A stretch of 64,000 bases of DNA from Cupriavidus sp. WKF15 (GCF_029278605.1 NZ_CP119572.1:806001-870000); one strand, 5' to 3'. Shown: positions 9,022-26,535, counted from the first letter of the stretch. Numbers and translations: made by a program. The notes: a model not told the origin generated them from the letters alone.

Positions 9022-10450
9022 GTTGAATGGCAATGGTTTTCAGGGTGGTAAAGGCGTAGAGGGCCTCGAAGCCCTTCTCGCGGCCGTAGCCGGACTGCCC
9101 GGTGCCGCCGAAGGGCAGCTCCACGCCGCCGCCGGCACCGTAGTTGTTGATAAAGACCTGGCCGGCGCGCAGCTTGCGCGCGAGGCGAAGCTGCCGGCCG
9201 CCGTCACGCGTCCACAATCCCGCCACCAGTCCGTAAGGCGTACCGTTGGCCAGCGCCACGGCTTCGGCTTCGGTGTCGAACGGCATCGCGGCCAGAAGCG
9301 GGCCGAAAACCTCCTCCTGCGCGAGCCGGTGCGCGGGCGGGACGTCGCGGAACAGCATCGGCACCTGGTAATAGCCGGACTCCGGCGCATCCGCGACGAT
9401 CTGGCCCTGCGCCATGACCGCGATGCCGGCGTGCTGTGCGTCGGAGACGAAGTCCCACACGCGCTGCTGCTGCTTGCGGCTGATCAGCGGGCCGCATTCC
9501 AGGTCCAGTTCGGAGGGGCCGACACGCAGCGACTCGAACACCGAGGCGAGCCGGTCCAGCAGCGCATTGTAAAGCTGGCGTTCCACCAGCACGCGGCTGC
9601 CCGCCGAGCAGGTCTGGCCGGCGTTCTGCACGATGCCGTTGACGATCACGGGCACGAGCGCGTCCACATCGGCATCGGCAAAGACGACCTGCGGAGACTT
9701 GCCGCCCAGTTCCAGCGTGACCGGCACGTGGTTCTCGGCGGCGAGCTGGGCCACCTGCTTGCCGGTCTGCGGCGAGCCGGTGAACGAGATGTGGTTGATG
9801 CCCGGGTGGCGGGCCAGCGCGGCGCCGGCCTCATGGCCATAGCCGGTGACGATATTGAGCGCACCTTCGGGCAGGCCGGCTTCGGCGGCGATCTCAGCCA
9901 CGCGCAGCAGCGACAGGCAGGCGTCCTCGGCCGGCTTGACCACGCAGGCGTTGCCGGTTGCCAGCGCCGCGCCGACGCTGCGGCCGAAGATCTGCAGCGG
10001 GTAGTTCCACGGGATGATGTGGCCGGTGACGCCGTGCGGCTCGCGCAGCGTGAGCACCGTGTAGCCGGGGTTGTACGGAATGGTCTGGCCGTGCAGCTTG
10101 TCGACGGCACCGGCATAGAACTCGAAATAGCGGGCCACGGCGCGGGCATCGGCGCGGGCCTGGCGCGCCGGCTTGCCGGTGTCGCGCGCCTCGAGCGCCG
10201 CCAGCTCTTCTTCGTGGGCGATCAGCGCCAGTGCCACGCGGTTGAGCAGCCGCACGCGCTCGGCCGGCGCCATGGCGCCCCAGGCGCCGTCGGCGGCTTG
10301 CCGCGCGGCGTGCACGGCGACGTTGATATCGGTGGCGTTGCCGCGCGCGATCTCGGCAAACGGTTCGCCATTGGACGGGTCGAACACTTTGATGCGCAGG
10401 CCGTTGTCGGGCGCGATCAGGCGGTTGGCAACGAAATGCTGGGCGTGCAT
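9014..10450 (-). CDS. NAD(P)-dependent aldehyde dehydrogenase
   Basis: 478 residues, normal length for the ALDH superfamily. Key residues are visible: oxyanion Asn149 in PWNYP, the glycine motif FTGSPQTG near 223-230, general base Glu247 in LELGGKS, and nucleophile Cys281 in GQTCSAGSR. It should oxidise an aldehyde to its acid in the cytoplasm. It is first in the four-gene minus-strand operon, so the group plausibly performs alcohol to aldehyde to acid conversion with import by the MFS protein. The start at 10450 has GGAG about 8 bases upstream. The substrate is not predictable. Confidence 0.92.
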   Translation of the reverse strand: MHAQHFVANRLIAPDNGLRIKVFDPSNGEPFAEIARGNATDINVAVHAARQAADGAWGAMAPAERVRLLNRVALALIAHEEELAALEARDTGKPARQARADARAVARYFEFYAGAVDKLHGQTIPYNPGYTVLTLREPHGVTGHIIPWNYPLQIFGRSVGAALATGNACVVKPAEDACLSLLRVAEIAAEAGLPEGALNIVTGYGHEAGAALARHPGINHISFTGSPQTGKQVAQLAAENHVPVTLELGGKSPQVVFADADVDALVPVIVNGIVQNAGQTCSAGSRVLVERQLYNALLDRLASVFESLRVGPSELDLECGPLISRKQQQRVWDFVSDAQHAGIAVMAQGQIVADAPESGYYQVPMLFRDVPPAHRLAQEEVFGPLLAAMPFDTEAEAVALANGTPYGLVAGLWTRDGGRQLRLARKLRAGQVFINNYGAGGGVELPFGGTGQSGYGREKGFEALYAFTTLKTIAIQHG

Positions 10451-10594
10451 GAGGGTCTCCGGGAGGTTCCGCGGGTTCTTGTTTCGGAGGCGTGGCTCGG
10501 AATTCAGCGTTGGCTGAAGAATGCGCCATTATCGCGCAGCCCGGGCGGCGTGCAAGGCACGGTCTTTGTCAGCCTCGGGTCAGGGGCGAGCCGT

Positions 10595-10600
10595 TATAAT
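10595..10600 (+). promoter_or_regulatory. -10 element for ppa
   Basis: A perfect TATAAT followed by GCC lies 42 bases upstream of the ppa start. No convincing -35 was found at 16-18 bp; TTGTCA is present but 23 bp away. Confidence 0.5.
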
Positions 10601-10642
10601 GCCCGCCATCCATAAACACACCGCAGGCATCTGGAGAATCGC

Positions 10643-11170
10643 ATGAGTTTCAATCTCGTCTCCCCGGGCAAGGACATTCCCAACGATTTCAACGTCATCA
10701 TCGAGATTTCCGCCCAGAGCGATCCGGTGAAGTACGAGGCTGACAAGGAAACCGGCCTGCTGTTCGTGGACCGCTTTATCGGCACCGGCATGCGCTATCC
10801 GGCCAATTACGGCTTCATTCCGCAGACGCTGTCGGGCGACGGCGACCCGGTGGATGTGCTGGTGCTCAGCCCGTTCCCGATCCTGGCCGGCGCGGTCGTG
10901 CGCTGCCGTGCACTCGGCATGCTGAAGATGACGGACGAGTCGGGCGTGGATGCGAAGCTGGTCGCCGTGCCGGTGGACAAGCTTTCGCCGGCCACCGCCT
11001 TCATGAAGGGCCTGTCGGACGTGCCGCAGAACCTGCTCGACCAGATCAAGCACTTCTTTGAGAACTACAAGGCACTGGAAGCCGGCAAGTGGGTCAAGGT
11101 GGAAGGCTGGGCCGGCATCGAGGAAGCCCACAAGGAAATCACCGACGGCGTCGCGAACTACAAGAAGTAA
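10643..11170 (+). CDS. ppa: Inorganic pyrophosphatase, type I
   Basis: 175 residues, the usual length of soluble bacterial family I enzymes. It hydrolyses pyrophosphate to two phosphates with Mg2+ and so drives biosynthetic reactions. The family signature [10 protein letters not shown] (Asp residues that bind metal) is near residues 67-76, and the N-terminal KYEADKETG carries a conserved lysine. It stands alone, with its own -10 element and a strong terminator, and lies divergent from the aldehyde dehydrogenase operon. Confidence 0.97.
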   Translation: MSFNLVSPGKDIPNDFNVIIEISAQSDPVKYEADKETGLLFVDRFIGTGMRYPANYGFIPQTLSGDGDPVDVLVLSPFPILAGAVVRCRALGMLKMTDESGVDAKLVAVPVDKLSPATAFMKGLSDVPQNLLDQIKHFFENYKALEAGKWVKVEGWAGIEEAHKEITDGVANYKK

Positions 11171-11229
11171 TTGCGGTCGCCTGGCAATTTATGTGCCGTT
11201 CTCGTGCAAAGCTGAACGGCTGCTGAACG

Positions 11230-11254
11230 AACCCCGCCACGGCGGGGTTTTTTG
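11230..11254 (+). terminator. Rho-independent terminator after ppa
   Basis: The stem AACCCCGCC / GGCGGGGTT with a two-base AC loop is followed by a T-rich run (TTTTTT region). It starts 59 bases after the ppa stop. Confidence 0.92.
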
Positions 11255-11338
11255 TTGCGTAAAACATGACCATCGGCAAGCCACCCGCGAGCGCGCCGGG
11301 TTACGCTATCGGTGTCCCCTAACACTACAGGAGTTCCT

Positions 11339-11914
11339 GTGAACCGCCTTCAGAGCGTGTCAGGTGCCATGCCGTTTCCCGGCACTGCGCGCCGTTACGA
11401 TGGCCTGGCCATCTTCTTCCACTGGACAGTGTTCCTGCTGGTCGCCGTGGCCTATGCGGCCATCGAACTGAAGGGCTTTGCCGGCAAGGGCACGCCGGCC
11501 CGCTCGCTGGCCATGGCCGCGCATGAGTGGGCCGGAGCGTTGGTCCTGGTGCTGGCCGTGCCGCGCCTGCTGCGGCGCCTGGTGCGCGGCGCGCCGCCGG
11601 CCGAGCCGGGCCCGCGCTGGATGCAGCACGCGGGCGAGGCGATGCACTGGGTGCTGTACCTGTTCATCCTGGCCCAGCCGATCCTGGGCCTGCTCGCGCT
11701 CAATGCCGGCGGCCATGTGATGGCGCTGCCCACGCTCGGACTCGAGATTCCGGCGCTGGTCGGGCCGGACGAGGCGCTGAAGAACCAGGTCAAGGAGATC
11801 CATGAAACGCTGGGCACGGCGTTCTACCTCGTGATCGGCCTGCACGCGATCGCGGCGCTGTTCCATCACTACATGCTGGGGGACAACACCTTGCGCCGCA
11901 TGTGGCGGCGCTGA
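11339..11914 (+). CDS. Cytochrome b561-family membrane protein
   Basis: 191 residues from the GTG at 11339, chosen because AGGAG ends 5 bases upstream; an in-frame GTG at 11312 lacks this. Four hydrophobic segments are visible, with the histidines expected to bind two b-type hemes: one in the first helix (FFHWTVF), one in AAHEWAG, one in EAMHWVLY, and one in the last helix (GLHAIAALFHHYML). The b561 family shuttles electrons between quinol and superoxide or other periplasmic partners. It converges on the next gene with only four bases between stops. Confidence 0.88.
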   Translation: MNRLQSVSGAMPFPGTARRYDGLAIFFHWTVFLLVAVAYAAIELKGFAGKGTPARSLAMAAHEWAGALVLVLAVPRLLRRLVRGAPPAEPGPRWMQHAGEAMHWVLYLFILAQPILGLLALNAGGHVMALPTLGLEIPALVGPDEALKNQVKEIHETLGTAFYLVIGLHAIAALFHHYMLGDNTLRRMWRR

Positions 11915-11918
11915 GCTG

Positions 11919-13184
11919 TCAGTCCCGCTGGGCGAACGGCGTACGCTCGTTCAGTTCGTCCAGGTAGGCATCGATGCCTTCGCGTTCGCGTGCGAGGAAG
12001 CGCTCCACCGCGTCCGCGAAGGCCGGGTGCGCCAGCCAGTGCGCCGAGCGCGTCGGCACGGGCAGGAAGCCGCGGGCCATCTTGTGCTCGCCCTGCGCGC
12101 CGCCTTCGAAGGTGCCGATGCCGTGGCGGATGCAGAATTCCAGCGGCTGGTAGTAGGCAGTCTCGAAGTGCAGGCACGGGTGGTACTCGAGCGCGCCCCA
12201 GTAGCGTCCGTACAGCGTGCTGATCCCCGGCGTGTCGTCGTAGACGAGCAGCGAACTGGCGATCGGCGCTCCCGCGCGTTCGGCAATCACCAGCAGCAGG
12301 TGCTGGGGCATGGCCGCACCGATGCGCCGGAAGAAGTCCAGGTTCAGGTAGGGCGTGGAGTGGTGCTCGCGGTAGGTCTGGCGGTAGCAACGGTTGAAGA
12401 AGCGCCAGGCGTCGTCGTCGATCTGCGCGCCGCGCAGGTGGCGGAACGTGATGCCGGCTTCGGCCACGCGGCGCCGCTCGGCGCGGATGTTCTTGCGTTT
12501 CTTCTGCGATAGCGTGGCAAGGAAATCGTCGAAGCCGGCGTAGCCCGCATTGGTCCAGTGGAACTGCACGCCATGCCGCATCATCATGCCGGCCTGTTCC
12601 ATCAGGTCAGCCTCGGCATCGTTGGGGAACAGGATGTGCAGCGACGACATGCCGCTTTCCGCGGCCAGTGCCAGGGCAAGCTGCAGCAGCAGGCGGCGCG
12701 CGTCGGTGCTTTCGGCCAGCAGCCTTGCGCCGCGCACGGGCGAGAACGGGATCGCCGAGAGCCACTTGGGGTAGTACTCCAGGCCGTGGCGGGCATAGGC
12801 ATCGGCCCAGGCCCAGTCGAACACGTACTCGCCATAGGAATGGGCTTTCGCGTACAGCGGCATGGCGCCGGCGAGCCGTTCCGGCCGTCCGTTGGCGGCG
12901 GGTGCCCACAGGGTGAGGTAGCGCGGGCTCCAGCCGGTGTCGGGGCAAGCGCTGCCGCTGGCGTGCAGCGCATGCAGGAAGGCGTGGCGCAGGAACGGGG
13001 TGGCGTCGGGGTCGCTGGCGACCAGGGCATCCCAGGTATCGGCCGCGATTTCCGCAAGGTCCGAGACGATCTCCGTCCGGTAGTCCTGCACGCCACCGGC
13101 TTCGAGCGGTTCCGCCGCTTGCCGTGGGTCGGGCCTGTCGAACGGATTGCCCGGATTGCCCGGATTGCAAGATTCCGACTGCAT
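11919..13184 (-). CDS. GNAT-fold protein of the COG3146 (peptidogalycan biosynthesis-like) family
   Basis: 421 residues from the ATG at 13184; an upstream ATG at 13298 would give 459 residues but extends into the nadE promoter, so the shorter form is preferred. The protein contains an acyltransferase-like C-terminal half with [15 protein letters not shown], typical of the COG3146/DUF482 proteins distantly related to FemAB and GNAT enzymes. Its biochemical role is not established. It is divergent from nadE. The extreme N-terminus contains a short Gly-Asn-Pro repeat generated by a 9-bp DNA repeat. Confidence 0.8.
   Translation of the reverse strand: MQSESCNPGNPGNPFDRPDPRQAAEPLEAGGVQDYRTEIVSDLAEIAADTWDALVASDPDATPFLRHAFLHALHASGSACPDTGWSPRYLTLWAPAANGRPERLAGAMPLYAKAHSYGEYVFDWAWADAYARHGLEYYPKWLSAIPFSPVRGARLLAESTDARRLLLQLALALAAESGMSSLHILFPNDAEADLMEQAGMMMRHGVQFHWTNAGYAGFDDFLATLSQKKRKNIRAERRRVAEAGITFRHLRGAQIDDDAWRFFNRCYRQTYREHHSTPYLNLDFFRRIGAAMPQHLLLVIAERAGAPIASSLLVYDDTPGISTLYGRYWGALEYHPCLHFETAYYQPLEFCIRHGIGTFEGGAQGEHKMARGFLPVPTRSAHWLAHPAFADAVERFLAREREGIDAYLDELNERTPFAQRD
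13144..13169. repeat. 9-bp tandem repeat inside the GNAT-like gene
   Basis: ATTGCCCGG occurs twice in tandem followed by a partial third copy. In the minus-strand gene it encodes GlyAsnPro units near the N-terminus, so copy-number change would stay in frame. Confidence 0.75.
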
Positions 13185-13276
13185 GGCGCCTGGTTCCGTA
13201 TCTCCAACGATCGGGCCGAGTCTACCGGAAACCACCGATGGCCGCTCCCGCCCCAGCGACAGCGTGCGCCGCGTCG

Positions 13277-13282
13277 TAAAAT
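13277..13282 (+). promoter_or_regulatory. -10 element for nadE
   Basis: TAAAAT followed by GGC lies 105 bases upstream of the nadE start. The same TAnAATGSC form precedes several genes in this window. No clear -35. Confidence 0.4.
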
Positions 13283-13386
13283 GGCGCATGGCCGTCACGA
13301 GTGCGGCCGCCAGAACCCCCTATGCCGCCGGCTGCAAGCCTGCCGCGCTGCAGACCGGCAACCAAGGCCGGCAACCAAGGCCCGAT

Positions 13387-15435
<2,049 letters not shown>

Positions 15436-15493
15436 GGAGGGCGGCGGGGTCAGCAGTTGTCGCCGCCTTCGCTCAACCGCGTCTTCCTGCTTT

Positions 15494-15645
15494 CCACAGG
15501 CAGTCCACAGGCAGTCCACAGGTGACCCACAGGTGACCCACAGGAGATCCACAGGAGATCCACAGGAGATCCACAGGAGATCCACAGGAGATCCACAGCT
15601 TATGCCAAGAGTTGATCACAGGGTTGATCACAGGATATCCACAGG
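15494..15645. repeat. Phased 11-bp CCACAG repeat array between nadE and glnB
   Basis: Ten CCACAG cores start at 15494, 15505, 15516, 15527, 15538, 15549, 15560, 15571, 15582 and 15593, an exact 11-bp period. The spacer drifts from CA-GT through TG-AC to AG-AT, so neighbouring units are more alike than distant ones. Two 12-bp units GTTGATCACAGG follow (15611-15634) and then ATATCCACAGG. Five GATC sites sit in the same 11-bp register. This intergenic stretch (15436-15826) contains no credible gene; minus-strand frames through the repeats give only a repetitive Trp-Ile-Ser-Cys-Gly peptide. Confidence 0.95.
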
Positions 15646-15742
15646 CATGTGATGTGCGAGGCAACTTTGTCATGCGCGCGCCAGCGCACCCTGCGCATGC
15701 ATTGAACGGCGCGCGTCATCGATAGACCGCGTCAATGGCTGG

Positions 15743-15748
15743 TAAAAT
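15743..15748 (+). promoter_or_regulatory. -10 element for glnB
   Basis: TAAAAT followed by GCC lies 79 bases upstream of the glnB start. No -35 at standard spacing was identified. Confidence 0.4.
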
Positions 15749-15811
15749 GCCAGTCGAACCACGCTCTCCGCGCGCCCGTAGCGCGCCGGCGGTGCGCTAC
15801 CCAACGACTAA

Positions 15812-16165
<354 letters not shown>

Positions 16166-16193
16166 TGCGTGCGCCGGGCGGCGCCGCCAGGCG

Positions 16194-16835
16194 TCAGCTC
16201 GGCAGTTTCCAGCCGTAGCGCACGGACACCAGCCGCATCGCGATGATGCTCAGTGCGCCGGCAAGCAGGGCGGCTTCCTGATCCACCTGCAGCCAGGTGA
16301 GCGCCATATAGACCCAGCAACCCACGAACGAACATGTCGCATAGGGGGAGCGGTCGCGCAGGATCATCGGGACTTCGTTGCACAGCACGTCCCGCACCAC
16401 CCCGCCGAACACGGCCGAGATGATGCCCATCATGACCGCCACGGTCGGTGTCATCTGCGCCACCAGCGCCAGCGAGGCGCCCGTTACCGAGAACAGCCCC
16501 AGGCCGATCGCATCCGCCACGATCATGGCGCGCTCCGACGCCACGCGGCTGACCACGCGCAGGACAAGCGACGCACCGATCGACATCGCGAAGATCAGCA
16601 GCACATAGCCTTCGTGCTCGACCCAGTAAAAGGGGCGGCGGTCCAGCAGCACGTCGCGCACGGTGCCGCCGCCGAACGCGGTGGCGAACGCGACCACGAA
16701 GGTGCCGACCACGTCCAGGCGCTGCTTGCGCGCGTCGACCACGCCCGATACGGCAAAGGAAAGCATGCCGATCACCTCCATGACATGGAGGATCAGGGGC
16801 AGGCGCCCCATCAGCAATTCCAGTGGCAGGTGCAT
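16194..16835 (-). CDS. TRIC/UPF0126 family membrane channel protein
   Basis: 213 residues with about seven hydrophobic helices arranged as two similar halves, each with the glycine-rich FGGG(T/V)VRDVL motif, the hallmark of the YicG/UPF0126 group related to trimeric intracellular cation channels. Such proteins conduct monovalent cations across the inner membrane. Its start codon overlaps the stop of the Smr gene by one base (TGATG), so translation is coupled. Some family members are annotated as glycine transporters, so substrate is open. Confidence 0.87.
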   Translation of the reverse strand: MHLPLELLMGRLPLILHVMEVIGMLSFAVSGVVDARKQRLDVVGTFVVAFATAFGGGTVRDVLLDRRPFYWVEHEGYVLLIFAMSIGASLVLRVVSRVASERAMIVADAIGLGLFSVTGASLALVAQMTPTVAVMMGIISAVFGGVVRDVLCNEVPMILRDRSPYATCSFVGCWVYMALTWLQVDQEAALLAGALSIIAMRLVSVRYGWKLPS

Positions 16836-17509
16836 CAGGCGCGGGGCTGGCGCAACAGGACCATCACCGCGCCGGCGCCCCCCAGCGCCTCGCGGGCCTG
16901 GACGAAGGCGATCACTTCCTCTTTCTGCACCAGCCAGCTGCGGACTTTGCCTTTGAGTACCGGGACCTTGTCGGGCGAGCCGATGCCCTTGCCGTGGATC
17001 ACGCGCACGCAGCGCACGCCGTTGCGCACCGAGCGGCGCAGGAACTCCGACAGCGCTTCGCGTGCTTCATCGGTGCGCAGGCCATGCAGGTCGACCTTGT
17101 CCTGCGGCACCCATTCGCCACGGCGCAGCTTGCGGATCACGTCCATGCCGATGCCGGGCCGGCGGAAGGACAGGGTCTCGTCCGTTTCGAGCAGCATGTC
17201 GACGTCGTACTCGTCCGACAGCGACGCCTGCAGCACGGCCTTGTCATTGCGCTGCGTCTGCACCGGAATCGGGGCGGGGCGGGGATTCGGGAGCGTGGCG
17301 TGGTTGCGCTCACGCAACTGGCTGACCTGGCCCACGCTGCTGCGAAAGACGTCGGCTTCTTCGCGCGCGCGTTGCGCGGCCTGCTCGGCGGCGAGCCGTT
17401 CGGCTTCGCGGCGCTCAGTGTCGGCCTTGAGGGTGTCGCGCAGTCCGGCCAGGTCATTCAGGCCGAAGCGCTTGGTCGAACGGTCGGGTTTGCTGGCACC
17501 GTGCGTCAT
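16835..17509 (-). CDS. Smr/MutS2-type domain protein
   Basis: 224 residues from the ATG at 17509, which has GGAG about 8 bases upstream; a further in-frame ATG at 17536 is less likely. The N-terminal half is a charged coiled-coil-like region rich in Glu, Arg and Ala. The C-terminal 80 residues form an Smr domain with the motifs DLHGLRTDEA and HGKGIGSPD. Smr domains are nicking or RNA-cleaving endonuclease modules; stand-alone bacterial versions (like YfcN/SmrB) include a ribosome-collision nuclease. The DLHGL motif of active Smr proteins is present. Confidence 0.88.
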   Translation of the reverse strand: MTHGASKPDRSTKRFGLNDLAGLRDTLKADTERREAERLAAEQAAQRAREEADVFRSSVGQVSQLRERNHATLPNPRPAPIPVQTQRNDKAVLQASLSDEYDVDMLLETDETLSFRRPGIGMDVIRKLRRGEWVPQDKVDLHGLRTDEAREALSEFLRRSVRNGVRCVRVIHGKGIGSPDKVPVLKGKVRSWLVQKEEVIAFVQAREALGGAGAVMVLLRQPRA

Positions 17510-17599
17510 GGAAAATTCTCCGGGGGCTCGGCGCAATTATATCGACCGGCGAATCTGGACAAGCGACGGGCCCGGCCGGTCGGCCGGGCCGCAAGGGGC

Positions 17600-21056
<3,457 letters not shown>

Positions 21057-21147
21057 GCGCCGCATCGGTAACATGTGGTTACCCGGCAGGTGGCGCCGGA
21101 AGGAATCCGGGGCCGCTCACACGCTCTAACCATCAGGTTGCACCGCC

Positions 21148-21176
21148 GCGCCATGCAGACTGGCGTGGCGCCTTTT
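21148..21176 (+). terminator. Possible terminator between ftsK and lolA
   Basis: A short stem GCGCCA / TGGCGC with a 12-base loop is followed by CCTTTT. The T run is short, so read-through into lolA is likely. Confidence 0.45.
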
Positions 21177-21197
21177 CCCTCAGCAAGGATCTGATAC

Positions 21198-21836
21198 ATG
21201 CGAAAACGCGTTCTCGTGTCGGCCTGTGCCGCGTTGGCCGTCTTTGCCGCGCACATGCCCGCGGCCCTGGCCGCCGCCACCGACCAGCTCCAAAGCTTCG
21301 TTACCGGCGTGAAGAGCGCCAAGGGCGAATTCACGCAGCGCCAGGTCAGGGGGCAGGGCGACAGCCTCAAGGTCACCGGCACGTCGAGCGGCAGTTTTGT
21401 GTTCGCACGCCCCGGGAAATTCACGTGGCGTTACGCCAAGCCCTATGAGCAGTTGCTGCAGGCCGACGGCCAGACGCTCTACATCTACGACAAGGACCTG
21501 AACCAGGTTACCGAGCGCAAGCTCGACGGCGCGCTGGGTTCCAGCCCGGCGGCCATCCTGTTCGGCAGCAACGACTTCGAGAAGAACTTCACGGTGAAGA
21601 ACGGTCCCACGCGGGACGGCGTGGAGTGGCTGGAGATGACGCCGAAGTCGAAGGACACGCAGTTCGAGCGCATCGGCATCGGCTTCAAGGGCGGTAATCT
21701 CGAGGCAATGGAATTGCGCGACGCCTTTGGCAATACCACGCTGCTGACATTCTCCGCGATGCAGAAGAACCCGCCATTGCCGGCGGATGCGTTCCGGTTC
21801 ACGGTGCCCAAGGGCGCCGACGTGATGAAGCAATGA
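21198..21836 (+). CDS. lolA: Outer-membrane lipoprotein carrier protein LolA
   Basis: 212 residues with a signal peptide (basic MRKR, hydrophobic core, cleavage after ALAA near residue 25). LolA ferries lipoproteins across the periplasm from LolCDE to LolB. The mature part shows the family pattern: [38 protein letters not shown] split over two strands, and [12 protein letters not shown]. It is part of the conserved ftsK-lolA-rarA-serS neighbourhood, here interrupted by two lipoprotein genes and a minus-strand gene. Confidence 0.95.
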   Translation: MRKRVLVSACAALAVFAAHMPAALAAATDQLQSFVTGVKSAKGEFTQRQVRGQGDSLKVTGTSSGSFVFARPGKFTWRYAKPYEQLLQADGQTLYIYDKDLNQVTERKLDGALGSSPAAILFGSNDFEKNFTVKNGPTRDGVEWLEMTPKSKDTQFERIGIGFKGGNLEAMELRDAFGNTTLLTFSAMQKNPPLPADAFRFTVPKGADVMKQ

Positions 21837-22234
21837 GGCGCGCCATGTCTGCACTGAAACCAGTGTTTTGCGCCCTGGCGGTCGTACTCGGCCTGTCCGC
21901 CTGCGCAACGGCGGGAGGCGGCAAGTTCGATGTCGATTCCTTCCTGCGCGGATCCGACACGGCGCTGCCGGAAGTGCTCGGCAACCCGGCCTTCCTGTCC
22001 GCGACGCGCATTCCCGCGAACGAGTGCGCGGTCATGCTGCAATCGGCCAGCACCGGCGTGCTGGAAGGCCTGCCGCCCAGCAGCAGTGCGCGCGGTCCGG
22101 CCTGGGTGCTGCATCGCGCCGATTCGCCGGCGCAGGTCTGGCTCGTCACCAGCGAAGCCGGCGGCGAACGGACCTGTCATGGCCCGTTGCCCGCCGACGC
22201 CATGAAGACCCTGGTCGACCGGGCCAAGGGCTGA
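21833..22234 (+). CDS. Small lipoprotein, function unknown
   Basis: 133 residues; its ATG overlaps the lolA stop codon (ATGA), so it is translationally coupled to the lipoprotein carrier gene. A signal peptide ends in the lipobox LSAC with the lipidated Cys near residue 24 and Ala at +2, which would send it to the outer membrane. An alternative ATG is at 21845. The mature part contains two further cysteines that could form a disulfide (NECAVML and GERTCHGPL). No family was recognised; coupling to lolA suggests an envelope role. Confidence 0.7.
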   Translation: MRRAMSALKPVFCALAVVLGLSACATAGGGKFDVDSFLRGSDTALPEVLGNPAFLSATRIPANECAVMLQSASTGVLEGLPPSSSARGPAWVLHRADSPAQVWLVTSEAGGERTCHGPLPADAMKTLVDRAKG

Positions 22235-22274
22235 TCAGAGCGGCGCGAAGCTTCACTGGACCAAGGAACAGAAC

Positions 22275-22667
22275 ATGCTCTCCATGCTTCGTCGACATGC
22301 ACTGCACACACTAGCCTTTGCAGCGGCGCTTGGCGCCGGGTGCGCGGCGCCGTCCGCGCCACCCGCCGGAGCTGCCAGCTCCACCAGCTCCACCAGCCCG
22401 ACTCAGGGGCCCGCCCAGGGTCCCACCCGGAGCCCGACCGGCCCGCAGGGCGCACTTGGCACGCCGGAGGGTTGCCAGGCCGACAAGCTCGGGGACGACA
22501 GCCTGGTCGGCAAGACCGAGGCCGAGGCCACTGCGATGCTGCAAGGCTGCGCCTGGCGGCTGGGTGAGCGCGATGGCCAGCAGTATCCGGGCACCATGGA
22601 CTACAACCCGCAACGCCGTACCCTGGGCATTACGTCCGGCAAGGTGGCGTGGGTGCGCCGCGGCTAG
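22275..22667 (+). CDS. Lipoprotein with I78-type peptidase-inhibitor-like domain
   Basis: 130 residues. The signal sequence ends at a lipobox-like LGAGC with Cys near residue 23, followed by a low-complexity Ser/Thr/Pro/Gly linker. The last 65 residues match the I78 inhibitor pattern: a leading Cys, LVGKTEAEA, a second Cys in the helix, PGTMDYNPQRRTLGIT and a terminal lysine-valine strand (GKVAWVRRG). I78 proteins inhibit serine proteases such as elastase. The usual terminal Cys-Gly is Arg-Gly here. Assignment by pattern only. Confidence 0.65.
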   Translation: MLSMLRRHALHTLAFAAALGAGCAAPSAPPAGAASSTSSTSPTQGPAQGPTRSPTGPQGALGTPEGCQADKLGDDSLVGKTEAEATAMLQGCAWRLGERDGQQYPGTMDYNPQRRTLGITSGKVAWVRRG

Positions 22668-22701
22668 TTGTCGGGCAGGAAGCTGCCGGGCCGCTCGGGT
22701 T

Positions 22702-23376
22702 TCAGAGCAGGAAGCGCTTGTTGCCGGTCACCGCGGTCGGCTCGACCTTGCGGAAGGTTAGCTTCACGCTGCTGTCGAGCCGCCGACCGGCCTGTTTGCG
22801 TCGCAATGCACGCAGCACCAGGCCTTTGTGCCCGACCGTGCCTTCAGCGTAGGGCTGGCCATTGCCGATGTCCAAGGCCCCGGCGGCCAGCGCGGCATTG
22901 CGTTCGGCCGCGCTCTTTTCCAGCAGCTTGTCGAGTGCCATGCGCGCGCGTACCTGCGTCATCAGTGCCGCGTCGGACGGATTGGCGCGGGCGCGATCGG
23001 CGTCCCGAGGCAGTTGCACCTTCCCGGCCAGCCGCCGCAGGGCGGCGCGCAGCTCGGCGCCATCCATCTTGTTGTCCTGGACGATCCAGACCGCGTCATG
23101 ACGGATCAGCGGTTCCGTGTCGGCCATCCTGCGCAGCAGCACGGCCGGCAGGCCCGGGGCGCCCAGCTGGTGCGAGCGGCGGATGGCGTTGACCGTGATG
23201 CGCCGGATCTGCGGGTTGTCATGATCGGCCAGATCGACGAGCACACGCTGCGCGGCGTCGGCAGAGTCGATCATTTCGGCCAGCTGGCCGGCCAGGGAAA
23301 CCTCTTCCACGCTGCTGAGCCTGCCCTTGCCGACAAGCCGTTTCATCTTGAAGACCAGAAAGTGATACTTCAGCAT
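22702..23376 (-). CDS. HEAT-like repeat protein of unknown function
   Basis: 224 residues, cytoplasmic, no signal peptide. The first 110 residues read as two to three helical HEAT-type repeats (AEMIDSADAAQRVLVDLADH, then DNPQIRRITVNAIRRS, then DTEPLIRHDAVWIVQD). The basic C-terminal half has no recognised motif. GGGGA precedes the start by 4 bases. It is the only minus-strand gene between ftsK and serS. Function not assigned. Confidence 0.7.
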   Translation of the reverse strand: MLKYHFLVFKMKRLVGKGRLSSVEEVSLAGQLAEMIDSADAAQRVLVDLADHDNPQIRRITVNAIRRSHQLGAPGLPAVLLRRMADTEPLIRHDAVWIVQDNKMDGAELRAALRRLAGKVQLPRDADRARANPSDAALMTQVRARMALDKLLEKSAAERNAALAAGALDIGNGQPYAEGTVGHKGLVLRALRRKQAGRRLDSSVKLTFRKVEPTAVTGNKRFLL

Positions 23377-23728
23377 AATTCCCCAGGCGATCTTGTAGCC
23401 GCGTGGCGGATGGCTACATCCGGCCGGCCTTGCCCGCAGCCTTGTCTGTTGTCTCCGCTCGATGAATGCATCCCGTGGCGACGCGAGGTGATCGCTGCCA
23501 TGAAATGAATCCGGAGCCGGCCCAGGCCCGGATATCGGCAGCCGACGGCCTGGACTTGAGGGAAATCAGGGTTCGGCCCCCCTGGCGGATGGTTGGCAAC
23601 AGCCACCGCCGCGCGGCGCTGACGAGACAATGGTCTACACTGTCACGTTCCCCGGCGCCGCTGGCGCCAACCACGCCGCTGCCTTGCGGCTGGCGCGTGG
23701 TTTTGCGATTTCCGAGGCCTGAAATACC
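23377..23728. other. Divergent intergenic region with three inverted repeats
   Basis: 352 bases without a credible gene. TGTAGCC / GGCTACA (23394-23418, 11-base loop) lies near the start of the HEAT-like gene. CCAGGCC / GGCCTGG is at 23522-23553. AACCACGC / GCGTGGTT followed by TT (23669-23704) resembles a weak terminator or attenuator just ahead of rarA. No clear promoter pair was found. Confidence 0.5.
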
Positions 23729-26486
<2,758 letters not shown>

Positions 26487-26505
26487 AAAACTGCATGCCA
26501 GCCTC

Positions 26506-26535
26506 TTGCGCTGGCTGGCTGAACCTGTCTATAAT
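26506..26535 (+). promoter_or_regulatory. Promoter of tRNA-Ser
   Basis: TTGCGC (26506-26511), an 18-bp spacer and TATAAT (26530-26535), with the mature tRNA beginning 31 bases further on. This is the best full sigma-70 type promoter seen in the window. Confidence 0.75.

Noticed and set aside
15494-15645. CRISPR array
   Set aside because: The unit is 11 bp with no unique spacers and there are no cas genes nearby.
15494-15645. Chromosomal replication origin
   Set aside because: The units only partly match DnaA boxes and dnaA, dnaN or parAB genes are absent; a titration-type or other function remains possible and is listed as a finding.
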